A stretch of DNA of 64,000 bases from DATKZH01 sp964475955 (GCA_964475955.1 CAYYZY010000013.1:1-64000), one strand, 5' to 3'. Counted from the first letter of the stretch, positions 37,901 to 45,983 are shown. The notes: generated by a model from the letters alone, not told the origin. Made by a program: numbers and translations.

Positions 37901-38536
37901 TTCGAGTCGTGGCTCTACCCGTTCGTGATCATCCTCAGCGTGCCCCTGGGGGCGGTGGGCGGATTCGTCGGGCTGTGGCTGCTCAACGGCTACCTGAGCC
38001 TTTGGCCCTACAGCGAGATGCAGTCGCTCGACGTGCTCACGATGCTCGGCTTCGTGATCCTGATCGGCACCGTGGTCAACAACCCCATCCTCATCGTCCA
38101 CCAGTCGCTCAACCACATGCGCGAAGAGGGCATGGCGCCCGACGAGGCCGTCTTGGCCAGCGTACGCAACCGGGTCCGCCCCATCTTCATGACCACCGCG
38201 ACCACCGTGCTGGGCCTTGCCCCGCTGGTGCTGTTCCCCGGCTCCGGGGCGGAGCTTTACCGGGGGCTGGGCGCGGTGGTCCTGGGCGGGCTGGCCGTCT
38301 CCACCGTCTTCACGCTGGTGCTCGTTCCCACCGTGTTCAGCCTGATGATGCGATCGAAGGCCGCCCTGGCCCGAATGCTCCGCCTTCGGGCGCCGTCGGA
38401 GCGCATTGCCGAAGACGCTCCGCCGAGCGTCTCCCCCGCGCCGTCGCCGGGGGGAATGGAGGATACGGTTGTCGCCCAGCGCACCACCTACGCCGCGCCC
38501 GGCCCGGCGCCGCTCGACCCCCGCGCGGCCGAGTAG
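34943..38536 (+). CDS. RND efflux pump, HAE1-like permease
   Basis: A 1197-residue pump. TM1 is near the N-terminus (VKVAVGVLLVALFGVIGFLRM), then a large porter domain, helices about 395-550, a second porter domain, and helices about 970-1130 (NFLLALLVTYLLMAALFESWLYPF). Motifs: PGASPQEVEREI near 50, GMLVDNAVVVLENCYRHA in TM4 and GTVVNNPILIVHQSLNHM in the second half. The TM4 acid pair usually reads D-D in AcrB; here it is D-N, with the first Asp kept. An insertion of about 60 residues (EEIAAFAQENPELAPLLEPV onward, 150-210) sits in the first porter. It exports small molecules or drugs using proton energy; substrate not predictable. Confidence 0.9.
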   Translation: MQLVEGFVHNPVKVAVGVLLVALFGVIGFLRMPKQLTPEVEIPKISIETRWPGASPQEVEREIVQEQEEFLQSVEGVTKMSAECADSSGSITLEFPVGTDLSEALLKVNARLQQVPEYPEEADQPVISTSDPRANAIAWFILRPRVAPPEEIAAFAQENPELAPLLEPVRKAHNTGLRARRMQMLVEEHPEIVDRIGPLLPADVDVSKLGRFAEDFIEARFERVPGVSNSNAYGGREEEMQVIVDPQELAARGLTILDVRNALRRQNRDVSAGDLWEGKRRYVIRTLGRFSSPEQVGDVILGVEGNAPVYLRDVAEIRLGYKKPVAVVKNFGTVSMAINCVRETGANVLETMEGLQAAAAELNADLLKRRGLELIQAYDETEYIDSSIHLVSQNIWVGGLLTVSVLLLFLRSWRSTLVIALAIPTSLIGTFLVLNLLGRSLNVISLAGLAFAVGMLVDNAVVVLENCYRHAQMGDNALVAAVRGAKEVWGAVVASTLTTLAVFLPVLFVQEEAGQLFRDIALAISSAVGLSLIVSVTVIPAAAARLLRAGNRGGDADSRDGPPRRRRGVLARIDGLARKLVDGVIALNRFLQHGTLRQIGAAVGMVALAIGIAYALMPQVEYLPAGTRNLVIGMLLPPPGYNIDQALKLGVDIEDATQEYWDVDLDDPAVTSGEIPAIDRYFFVARTQMVFFGLRAVRGDQVGRLIDVVNRVAAQLPGTIPLVSRRALFSSELGAGRNVDVEITGPELEKLIEMGQQIMGTAPVLAGETKTIPLDEVQESDRVIADDEQAGTATVLVEPAGAFPKPSLDLNSPEVHVRRKREQAADMGVTTEELGYTVDALIDGAYATDYYVGGDKIDLTILGNQRYAKRTQDLRGLAVATPSGDLARLESLAEVRLSGGPEQINRRERQRAITISVTPPPSVPLEAAINAIDREIVQPRVASGQVGGDYRIALAGTADKLVATWNALRWNFLLALLVTYLLMAALFESWLYPFVIILSVPLGAVGGFVGLWLLNGYLSLWPYSEMQSLDVLTMLGFVILIGTVVNNPILIVHQSLNHMREEGMAPDEAVLASVRNRVRPIFMTTATTVLGLAPLVLFPGSGAELYRGLGAVVLGGLAVSTVFTLVLVPTVFSLMMRSKAALARMLRLRAPSERIAEDAPPSVSPAPSPGGMEDTVVAQRTTYAAPGPAPLDPRAAE

Positions 38537-38870
38537 GCACGCGCGGGCCGGGACTGCCGACCGTGCGAAGCAACAAGAGGGAAAGCGCGCGTCAAAGCCG
38601 GCATGGAGTAGCGGATGGAAGAGCCGTACGAGAAAGGCCTAGCGACCCATCTCGGCCACGAGCTATGCGGCGGCGGTGGCCAACCCCGCCGCTTCCCATC
38701 CCTCCCTTCCGTTCTTCCCCGCCGTATCCCCATCCGTAGGGCACCCGCGCCGCATCTCTCGCCTCGGCCGCTCCGCCCGAGGCGCCCGAAGCGCGAAAAT
38801 ATTTGCACGGCCCCACGCCGCGCGCAAATTCGCCTTGCGACACGGCGCAAGCCGGGTATGCTCGAAGAGT
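38537..38870. other. Gene-free stretch; possible intron-like remnant
   Basis: No gene is supported. Around 38577-38690 the DNA reads gcggatggaagagccgtacg followed by aaaggcctagcgacccat, which resembles sequence I associate with group II intron 5' regions. No reverse transcriptase or 3' domain is present. Given only as a weak lead. Confidence 0.3.
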
Positions 38871-39313
38871 TAACCCCGCTCGGACCCGGCCAAAACGGCG
38901 AAAATCGTGTCGAACAATTATTCCGATGGCTCGCCCTAACCCGTTGGCCCGCAACATGTTAGGACAAGATCGATTTTTTGACAGCGTCTTTTCAAAAAAT
39001 CGATTTCGCGTAAGCCCCCTCCATATCAGGACTTACGCTTCCGGATCCACCCGCCGGGGGGCGGATTTGCCGGATCTACCGTGGGGCCACGTGGCCGCCG
39101 GGGGTGCGCCACTCCCACACAAACCACACCTCTCTTCCACCAAAACCCAACGTCTTTCCCCCACGAACCCCACGTCTTATCCACCCACGGTAACTGACGG
39201 GCCTTGTGCCCCCCAACGGCGGCAAAATCGCCGCGGCCGGGCGAAGTCGGCGCGTCCAAAAAAGCCACCCCCGCCGGGGCTGAGCCGCCGAGCGGTGGAA
39301 GTCAATAGTTTAG
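38871..39313. repeat. Long dispersed repeat, copy 2
   Basis: Same element as 1-443. Shared landmarks include cggccaaaacggcgaaaatc, cgaacaattattcc, ccactcccacacaaaccaca and the end gtcaatag. In this copy the T-rich/A-rich stem is perfect (atcgattttttga with tcaaaaaatcgat), and ctaacccgttg faces caacatgttag. The two copies differ by scattered substitutions and small indels, so they are not recent duplicates. It lies immediately before the broken restriction gene. Confidence 0.8.
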
Positions 39314-39626
39314 GCCGTTCGACCTGGTGCGGGGACTGCGAAGACCCGCACGCCCATCGGCATTGGCCGGCCCGTAGGATGGGTCGAGGGAACCGAGACC
39401 CACGCGCACTGGCTCCCCGGACGCTTCCGCGTCCCCTACCCACGCAAAGCGTCCCAGAATTGCGTTCCCATGCGAACGACGGCAAACACCGCCCTTGCCA
39501 CTCGCCACTCGCCACTCACCACTCACCCCTCCTCCCTGCGAAAACCTTGCCCGCAAACGGCCATCGGGCTAAGATGGGCCTTTTCACGGTCCGATCCGCC
39601 CTCCCGAGCATCCCAAACCGAGCCCG
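39314..39626. other. Intergenic region before the MmeI-like fragment
   Basis: About 310 bp with short direct repeats such as ccactcgccactcaccactcac near 39500-39530. No gene is visible. It probably carries the old promoter of the restriction gene. Confidence 0.35.
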
Positions 39627-40082
39627 ATGACGCCGCACGAGTTCATCGCCAAGTGGCAAGAGGCGAACCTCTCCGAGCGGAGCGCCTACCAGCAGCATTT
39701 CCTCGACCTGTGCGACCTGCTCGGCCAGCCCAAGCCGGCCGAGGCCGACCCCGACGGCGCCTGGTACACCTTCGAGCGCGGCGTGCGCAAGACCACCGGC
39801 CAAAAAGGCTGGGCCGACGTCTGGATGCGCGGCCGCTTCGGCTGGGAATACAAGGGAAAACACAAAGACCTCGACGCCGCCTACCAGCAACTCCTCCTCT
39901 ACCGCGAAGACCTCGAAAACCCGCCGCTCCTGGTCGTCTGCGACCTCGACCGCTTCCAGGTCCACACCAACTTCACGGGCACGGCCAAGCAGGTCCACGC
40001 CTTCGACCTCGAGGGGCTCGCCGACCCCGAAAACCTCGACGTCCTCCGCCGCGTCTTCACCGACCCCGAATCGCTCCGCCCG
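39627..40082 (+). pseudogene. N-terminal fragment of an MmeI-like restriction-methyltransferase
   Basis: About 152 residues from MTPHEFIAKWQEANLSERSA to DPESLRP match the N-terminus of class IIL/MmeI-type single-chain restriction-modification enzymes. The nuclease signature is intact: GWADVWMRGRFGWEYKGKHK, with Asp and E-Y-K as the PD-(D/E)xK residues. After about 40082 the family sequence stops; the frame stays open to 40274 but becomes unrelated and overlaps the OLD gene. The methylase body (about 700 residues expected) is absent, and the matching C-terminus lies at 42272-42661. So this is the 5' end of a gene split by replacement of its middle. Unlikely to be functional alone. Confidence 0.85.
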
Positions 40083-40207
40083 TCGGAGGTCAGCAGCAGT
40101 TTTGTGACCGCGCGAGGGTCGTGGGCCGTGACGTTCTTCTGCAGTTATCGCGCGCGTGCATCGCGCGTGCGAGTGACACGGATTCCATCTGACTTGGGGA
40201 GACTTTT

Positions 40208-42271
40208 ATGCGGCTCTCAAACGTGCATGTGCAGCAGTACAAGTCGATTTGGGACTCGACGGAGTTCTGCATGAACGACGTGACCTGTCTCGTTGGCAAG
40301 AACGAATCGGGAAAGACTGTACTCCTTGAAGCCATTTACCGGTTAAACCCGATCAACGAGGAAGACAACACCTTCGATCCAACTGACGACTATCCACGAT
40401 GGGAACTGGGGGCGTATGAGAAGAGGATTGACGGGGGCGAGAAGCATGCGACGGTGGTGACCGCCACGTTCACGCTGGACGAAGCCGAGGCACAAGGGAT
40501 CGAAAAGGAATTCGGCTGCGGCGTACTAGCCGAGAACACGCTGACTCTGTCGAAGGGCTACGACAACGCACTCGTCGTCTCGCTACCACTGGCGGAGAAG
40601 ACGGCATGCGCGAAGCTCGTCGGGGACGCCACTCTTCCACCCGAAGTGCAACAACGCGTCACGAACTTGGCGACGCTCGCGGATGTGACGGCCGAGTTAA
40701 GTCAGTACATCGAAACCAAGTCGGAGACAGTAGAAAATGCAAAGCAGAACGCTAGGGAGATGCCTGACGAAGCGGAGCGGACTCGTGGGCTTGAAGAGGC
40801 CCAAAGGCTGGCGGCAGCTCCGCAAGTCCAGCAACTGCTGGATCGCATCAAGCAGATTGAAGAACACGGTGGTTTAATGCTTTACATCTACAGTCACTCT
40901 CTGCAAAAGCGGGTTCCCAAGTTTCTGTATTTCAGTGAGTACTATCAGATGGAGGGAGAGCTCAATATCGACCAACTGCGTAACCGGGAGCGGAACAGCA
41001 ATCTGCGGGATTCTGATCGTGCGATGCTCGGACTGATCGATATCGCAGGATTAGACCTGGACCAATTGACACAACCGGGAAGCACCGAAAAACTTGTCAG
41101 TAGGCTCGAGAGCGCATCGAACTACCTGTCCAGCCAAGTACTGAAATACTGGTCACAGAATCGACATGTGCGCGTGCAGTTTGACGTTCGTCCAGCCAAC
41201 CCGGAGGACCCAGAGGGAATGCAGAGTGGCACCAATCTGTGGGGGCGAGTTTTCGACTCGGTCCACCAAGTTAGTACTCGGCTCGGCACGCGATCAAAGG
41301 GGTTTCTTTGGTTCTTTTCCTTTCTGGCGTATTTCTCAAAGGAGAGCAAGCGGGAAGAGCCGCTCATTCTATTGCTCGATGAACCTGGGCTGTCCCTGCA
41401 CGCCATGGCACAAGCGGATCTGCTAAGGTACATTGAGGCGGAACTGAGCCCGCGGCACCAGGTCGTGTACTCCACGCACTCTCCATTCATGGTCGACCCT
41501 CGCCATTTTGGTCGCGTGCGGATTGTGGAAGATAAGGGCCTCGATAGTCCGGAACCAGTGGCGCCCGGCCAGAAGGGGACAAAGGTGCTTTGTGATGCAC
41601 TTCAGGCAAGTTCGGACAGCCTGTTTCCTCTTCAGGGTGCACTCGGCTTCGATATAGCGCAGACCCTATTTGTAGGTCCCAATAGTCTAATCGTGGAGGG
41701 CGTCTCCGATTTACTGTACATGCAATGCATAGCGCGCGTGCTGGAGGCACAAGGGCGAGAGACTCTGAGTTCCAAATGGACAATCACTCCTGTGGGCGGA
41801 GCTGACAAGGTCCCGACGTTCGTGTCTCTGCTGGGGTCTCAGAAACGGCTAAAGGTCGCGACCTTGATCGACATTTCCACGCGAGAGGAACAGCGAATTG
41901 AGAATCTATACAAGAGGAAGCTCTTGAAGAAGAAGAACGTGCTCACATTTGCAGACTTCACAGGAACTGCCGAGGCCGATATCGAAGATATGTTCGACGT
42001 GACATTCTACCTCGCCCTTCTGAACGAGGAGTATCGCAGTGACCTAAAGAGTCCTATCGCGCTTTCCGATCTGAAACACAAGAGCGATCGTATACTGGTG
42101 CGCCTTCGCCGCTTCTTCGACCAGAACCCTTTGAAGAACGAGGTGTCTTTCAGCCACTACCGGCTTGCCCGGTGTTTCGCCGAAAGCGTTTCAGCATGGC
42201 AGGACAGGTTGTCCTCGGAGACCCTTGATCGCTTCGAGAGCGCATTCAAGGCGCTGAATGGCCTCTTGTGA
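40208..42271 (+). CDS. OLD-family ATPase/TOPRIM nuclease
   Basis: A 687-residue protein. ATPase half: RLSNVHVQQYKSI, Walker A GKNESGKT (30-37), a coiled middle (about 150-230), signature-like SKGFLWFFSFLA (about 363), Walker B LILLLDEPGLSLH (about 387-399) and H-loop YSTHSPF. TOPRIM half: LIVEGVSDLLYM (Glu near 494), VGGADK (about 530) and LIDISTREE (about 553), where the usual D-x-D is D-I-S. OLD enzymes are ATP-dependent nucleases in phage defence and the GajA part of Gabija; no GajB helicase follows here. GGGGAG precedes the ATG. Base composition is clearly lower in GC than the neighbours (26 of 60 in 41881-41940), suggesting transfer. Confidence 0.88.
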   Translation: MRLSNVHVQQYKSIWDSTEFCMNDVTCLVGKNESGKTVLLEAIYRLNPINEEDNTFDPTDDYPRWELGAYEKRIDGGEKHATVVTATFTLDEAEAQGIEKEFGCGVLAENTLTLSKGYDNALVVSLPLAEKTACAKLVGDATLPPEVQQRVTNLATLADVTAELSQYIETKSETVENAKQNAREMPDEAERTRGLEEAQRLAAAPQVQQLLDRIKQIEEHGGLMLYIYSHSLQKRVPKFLYFSEYYQMEGELNIDQLRNRERNSNLRDSDRAMLGLIDIAGLDLDQLTQPGSTEKLVSRLESASNYLSSQVLKYWSQNRHVRVQFDVRPANPEDPEGMQSGTNLWGRVFDSVHQVSTRLGTRSKGFLWFFSFLAYFSKESKREEPLILLLDEPGLSLHAMAQADLLRYIEAELSPRHQVVYSTHSPFMVDPRHFGRVRIVEDKGLDSPEPVAPGQKGTKVLCDALQASSDSLFPLQGALGFDIAQTLFVGPNSLIVEGVSDLLYMQCIARVLEAQGRETLSSKWTITPVGGADKVPTFVSLLGSQKRLKVATLIDISTREEQRIENLYKRKLLKKKNVLTFADFTGTAEADIEDMFDVTFYLALLNEEYRSDLKSPIALSDLKHKSDRILVRLRRFFDQNPLKNEVSFSHYRLARCFAESVSAWQDRLSSETLDRFESAFKALNGLL

Positions 42272-42661
42272 TCCACTGGGGGACGCGGCGTCAGTGGCAA
42301 GGAGGTGCTGGAGTTTCCCGGGTCGGTCGACGGGCCGTGGGCGCGGTACGTCGATCCGGAGACGGTGCGCACGGTCGAGTGCCCTCACCCCGGCCCTCTC
42401 CCGCAAGCGGGCGAGGGGGTGGGGATCGGCACGGTGCGCTACCCGCGCGTGGTGGCCCGCGACGAGGAGTGCGCCAAGGAGCTTCGCAAGCGCACGCTCA
42501 CGAACCTCTACAACGAGCGCCCCACGTGGCTCGACCTGGCCCACCGGAAGCTCGACGAGGCCGTCTTCGCCGCCTACGGCTGGCCTGCCGACCTCTCCGA
42601 CGACGACCTCCTCGCCCGGCTCCTCGCCCTCAACCTCGAACGCGCCGGGGCGGGAGGTTGA
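42272..42661 (+). pseudogene. C-terminal fragment of the MmeI-like gene
   Basis: Begins directly after the stop of the OLD gene with STGGRGVSGKEVLEFPGSVD and ends with SDDDLLARLLALNLERAGAGG. It includes CAKELRKRTLTNLYNERP and LDLAHRKLDEAVFAAYGWP, the usual end of MmeI-like/class IIL enzymes. A GTG at 42305 could start translation, but there is no catalytic domain. A short palindromic element at 42382-42424 adds PHPGPLPQAGEG inside the coding frame. With 39627-40082 this shows one ancestral gene whose centre was lost. Confidence 0.83.
42382..42424. repeat. REP-like palindrome inside the MmeI-like fragment
   Basis: ccctcaccccggccctctcc followed by cgcaagcgggcgagggggtg: the arms pair. Translated it gives PHPGPLPQAGEG, a peptide I recognise from many unrelated genomes where this palindrome has entered genes. 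It keeps the reading frame. Confidence 0.65.
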
Positions 42662-42683
42662 GGGTTGAGAAATTAGCAGGGCG

Positions 42684-42702
42684 CGTGGGTGCAAGCACCC
42701 AC
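42684..42702. terminator. Hairpin between convergent genes
   Basis: gtgggtgc...gcacccac palindrome between the MmeI-like fragment and the convergent speA stop codon. It could end transcripts from either side; there is no T run. Confidence 0.35.
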
Positions 42703-42713
42703 CTACGGGCGAG

Positions 42714-44660
42714 TCAGCTTGGGTGGACGTCTTCGAGGTACGTGTACCCTTCCAGGCCCTGCTGGTAGAAGGTTAAGAGGCGCCCGGCTTCGTGGTCGGT
42801 GATGCGGCCGGCGGCCACGGCGTGCTCGGCGGCGCAGCGGACCCGGCCGAGCAGCGCCTCGGAATCGAACTGCACGTACTGGAGCACCTCGCGGACCGTG
42901 TCGCCGAGCACCACCGCGTCGATGCGGGGCTGGCCGTCGGCGGTCAGGCTGACGTGGACCGCGCTGGTGTCGCCGAACAGGTTGTGCAGGTCGCCGAGGA
43001 TCTCCTGGTAGGCCCCGACCAGGAACACGCCCAGGTAGTACGGCTCGCCGGTGAACTCGTGCAGCGGGAGGGTGCGGCGCACGTCGCGCCGGTCGATGAA
43101 GCGGGCGATCTGGCCGTCGGAGTCGCAAGTGACGTCGGCCAGCACGGCGTGGCGGCCCGGCCGCTCGTCGAGCCGGTGGATGGGCATCACCGGGAAGAGC
43201 TGCTTGATGGCCCAACTGTCGGGCATCGACTGGAAGAGCGAGAAGTTGCAGAAGTAGGTTTCGCTGAGCAGGGCGTCGAGCCCTTCGAGTTCCTCGGGCA
43301 CGAACTCCAACTGGCCGACCAGCCGGTCGATCTTGCGCAGGATGGCCCAGTAGAGGCGCTCGGCGAGGCTCCGCTGCTGGAGCGGCAGGTAGCCGCCGCC
43401 GAAGAGGTTGATGGCCATGTCGAGGGCCTGTTGAGCGTCGTGGTAGCTTTCCAGCAGGTTGCGGACGGTGAGGTCGCGGTACGTGTCCAAGAGGTCGTGC
43501 AGGGGCTGCTCGAAGTCGTCGGGCAGCTCGCTCGGGATTTCGTTCTCGTCCCGCTCGGAGACGCCCAGCACGTTGAACACGAGCACGCTGTGATAGGCGA
43601 TCACGGCGCGGCCGCTTTCGGAGAAGATGACCGGGTGGGGTACCTCGGCGTCGTCGCAGACGCTCTGGATGCGGAAGACGACGTCGTTGGCGTACTCCTG
43701 CAACGTGTAGTTGGCGCTGGAGACGAAGTTGGTTTGGGAGCCGTCGTAGTCGACGCCCAGCCCGCCGCCCACGTCGAGGTATTCGAGACCCGCGCCCTGG
43801 CGCACCAGGTCGACGTAGATGCGCGCCGCCTCGTTCAGCGCGGCCTTGACGTGCCGGATGTTGGTGATCTGGCTCCCCAGGTGGAAGTGCAGAAGCCGAA
43901 AGCAATCGGCCATGCCGCGCGACTTGAGCTCGTCGAGCACGCGCAGTATCTCGGTCACCGTCAGCCCGAACTTCGACCGGTATCCGCCCGACGACTGCCA
44001 TCTGCCCGCGCCGGGCGAGGCCAGCTTGACGCGCACGCCGATCGTGGGGCGCACGCCGATCTTGTCGGCGTAGCGGAGGATTCGATCGAGCTCCGTGTAT
44101 TTCTCGATAACGAGGAACACGCGGCGGCCGGCCTTTTGCGCGAGGAGGGCCATTTCGACGAAGCGCTCGTCCTTGAAGCCGTTGCAGACCACGGGGACGT
44201 CGTCCGAAGCCATGCCGATCACGGCCAATAGCTCCGGCTTGCTCCCGGCCTCGAGGCCCACGCCGTGGGGAAGGCCGAAGCGGAGCACCTCCTCGACGAC
44301 GTGCCGCTGCTGATTCACCTTGATCGGGTAAACGCAGTGGTACGCCGAGCGGTAGCCGTATTCGTCGATCGCCGCCCGAAAAGCCGCCTGCACCTCGCCC
44401 AGCCGATGCCGGAGCACGTCGGCGAAGCGGATGAGCACGGGCGTGGAGACGCCCTGAGCCCGGAGCCGGTCGACCAGCAGCTTGAGGTCGATGGCCCGGT
44501 TGGGGTCCTTGGCCGGGTGGACGCTGACGTTGCCCCGAGGGTTGACCGAGAAGTAGCCTTTTCCCCAGTTGGCCACCTCGTAGAGGTCGGCCGCCTCGAG
44601 GACCGTCCAGCGGGGGTTCTCTGGTTCCAGCGGAGACGCCGCGAAATCCCGCCCGGTCAT
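42714..44660 (-). CDS. speA: Biosynthetic arginine decarboxylase
   Basis: A 648-residue PLP enzyme, the normal SpeA length. It converts arginine to agmatine, the first step of one putrescine/spermidine route. N-terminal motifs: WGKGYFSVNPRGNVSVHP; the PLP lysine is in YPIKVNQ (Lys114); then HGVGLEAGSKPEL, CNGFKDERFVE, and LHFHLGSQITNIRHVK. LDVGGGLGVDYDGS binds the cofactor phosphate. Near the end are TCDSDGQIARFI and the long C-terminal helical domain. The ATG directly follows the TGA of the upstream TPR/alpha-CTD gene (44661-44663), so translation is probably coupled. A spermidine-synthase-like protein is encoded about 10 kb away. Confidence 0.93.
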   Translation of the reverse strand: MTGRDFAASPLEPENPRWTVLEAADLYEVANWGKGYFSVNPRGNVSVHPAKDPNRAIDLKLLVDRLRAQGVSTPVLIRFADVLRHRLGEVQAAFRAAIDEYGYRSAYHCVYPIKVNQQRHVVEEVLRFGLPHGVGLEAGSKPELLAVIGMASDDVPVVCNGFKDERFVEMALLAQKAGRRVFLVIEKYTELDRILRYADKIGVRPTIGVRVKLASPGAGRWQSSGGYRSKFGLTVTEILRVLDELKSRGMADCFRLLHFHLGSQITNIRHVKAALNEAARIYVDLVRQGAGLEYLDVGGGLGVDYDGSQTNFVSSANYTLQEYANDVVFRIQSVCDDAEVPHPVIFSESGRAVIAYHSVLVFNVLGVSERDENEIPSELPDDFEQPLHDLLDTYRDLTVRNLLESYHDAQQALDMAINLFGGGYLPLQQRSLAERLYWAILRKIDRLVGQLEFVPEELEGLDALLSETYFCNFSLFQSMPDSWAIKQLFPVMPIHRLDERPGRHAVLADVTCDSDGQIARFIDRRDVRRTLPLHEFTGEPYYLGVFLVGAYQEILGDLHNLFGDTSAVHVSLTADGQPRIDAVVLGDTVREVLQYVQFDSEALLGRVRCAAEHAVAAGRITDHEAGRLLTFYQQGLEGYTYLEDVHPS

Positions 44661-45983
44661 TCAGTCGCCCCGGAGCTTCAGGCTATGGACTTTGAGCTTG
44701 TCGCGGACTTCGTTGAGGCTCGTGACGCCGAAGTTCTTGCACTCCAACAGTTCGTCGCCGGTGCGGCGGACCAATTCGCCGATGGTGGTGATGCCCAGGC
44801 GGATCATGCACTTGCGCGCGCGGACCGAGAGGTTGATTTCGGTGAGCGTCTTGCCGAGCAGCTCCTGCTCGTCGGGCGAGAGCGTTTCCGGCTCGAGCAT
44901 CTCCAGGGTGTGGCGTTCGGGAGCGAACTGCCCGAGGCTGAGCCCCTTCGACGAGAGCATTTCCTTGATTTCCACCAGGCTCGTCTCGCCGAAGTTCTTA
45001 CTGGCCAGCAACTCCTGCTCGGTGCAGCGGCAGAGGTCGCCGAGCGTGACGATGCCCATCTTCTGAAGGCAGTTGCGACTGCGTACCGAAAGCTCGAAAT
45101 CGGTCACCGGGATGCCGAGGACCTGGGTCATCCGGTCGCGTTTCTTCTGGGCGTCCTCGTCGTAGTACATGTTGCCGGAGGCCTGGGCGTCTTTGAGGTA
45201 CAGCCGGGCCTGGGCGTGATCGGGCTGGACGTCGAGGATCCGCTGGTAGCACTCGACCGCGCGCTCGTATTCCTCCAGGTCCTCGTAGAGCAACCCCAGG
45301 TTGAGGAGCGAGCCGACGTGCGGCGGGAAGCGCCCCACGGAACGCTGGTACAGTGCCAGGGCCTCGTCGTCGTTGCCGCGCCGGTCGTTCTCCATCGCCA
45401 GCCCGAACAGGGCGCCGGGATGGCCGCGGTCGGCCTCCACGGCGCGCTGGTAGAGGGCGACGACCTCCGTCGGGTTGCCTCCGAGCGCCGAGATGGTGGC
45501 CCCCCGCTGGTAGAGATACTCGGCCGTCTGTTCCACGGCGCCGGAGAGCGCGTCGAGCTCGGCCAGCGCCGCTTGCGCGTCGCCCGCGTTGCGCAGTGCC
45601 TCCGCCCGGCACAGCGAGCACGCGTCGCCGTCGTAGCCGGCCTGAGCGGCCGCCGTGTAACTTTCCACGGCCTCGTTGTACAGGCCCTGGGCGAACAAGG
45701 CCCTGCCCAGGTAGAAATGGGCCAGCGCGCCGCCGTCGCCGCGCCGGAGCACGTCGACCGCCCGGCGGTAGCGGCCCACCAGGTACAGGCAGACGCCCAG
45801 GCGCACGTTGCTGGCCGGGCTGTGGTCCTCCTTCAACTCGAGTTCGGCGACCGCCTCGCGGAGCGTCCGGTACGACGCAAGATCGGCCGCCATGGCGTCG
45901 GACATCTGCTCGATCTCGCGCGGACCGAACGAGCTGTCGAGCAATACCGTCTGCTTCAGATCGAACTGAAGGCCCTGTGCCAT
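44661..45983 (-). CDS. TPR protein with two RNA polymerase alpha C-terminal domains
   Basis: A 440-residue protein. The ATG at 45983 follows GGGAGA; an in-frame TTG lies 18 bases upstream. Residues about 40-280 form tetratricopeptide repeats (HFYLGRALFAQGLYNEAVESY, LLNLGLLYEDLEEYERAVECY). Two alpha-CTD-like helix-hairpin-helix domains follow: FELSVRSRNCLQKMGIVTLG ... FGETSLVEIKEML (about 300-355) and INLSVRARKCMIRLGITTIG ... FGVTSLNEVRDKL (about 375-435). The true alpha CTD binds UP-element DNA and activators, so this protein may contact promoters or transcription factors. It is directly upstream of speA, with stop and start codons adjacent. Function unknown; a planctomycete-type architecture. 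Confidence 0.88.
   Translation of the reverse strand: MAQGLQFDLKQTVLLDSSFGPREIEQMSDAMAADLASYRTLREAVAELELKEDHSPASNVRLGVCLYLVGRYRRAVDVLRRGDGGALAHFYLGRALFAQGLYNEAVESYTAAAQAGYDGDACSLCRAEALRNAGDAQAALAELDALSGAVEQTAEYLYQRGATISALGGNPTEVVALYQRAVEADRGHPGALFGLAMENDRRGNDDEALALYQRSVGRFPPHVGSLLNLGLLYEDLEEYERAVECYQRILDVQPDHAQARLYLKDAQASGNMYYDEDAQKKRDRMTQVLGIPVTDFELSVRSRNCLQKMGIVTLGDLCRCTEQELLASKNFGETSLVEIKEMLSSKGLSLGQFAPERHTLEMLEPETLSPDEQELLGKTLTEINLSVRARKCMIRLGITTIGELVRRTGDELLECKNFGVTSLNEVRDKLKVHSLKLRGD

Noticed and set aside
40083..40274. Extension of the MmeI-like reading frame past residue 152
   Set aside because: Sequence stops resembling the family after DPESLRP and overlaps the OLD gene start.
40208..42271. 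Gabija system (GajA-GajB)
   Set aside because: The ATPase/TOPRIM protein fits GajA-like families, but no UvrD-type GajB gene is next to it.
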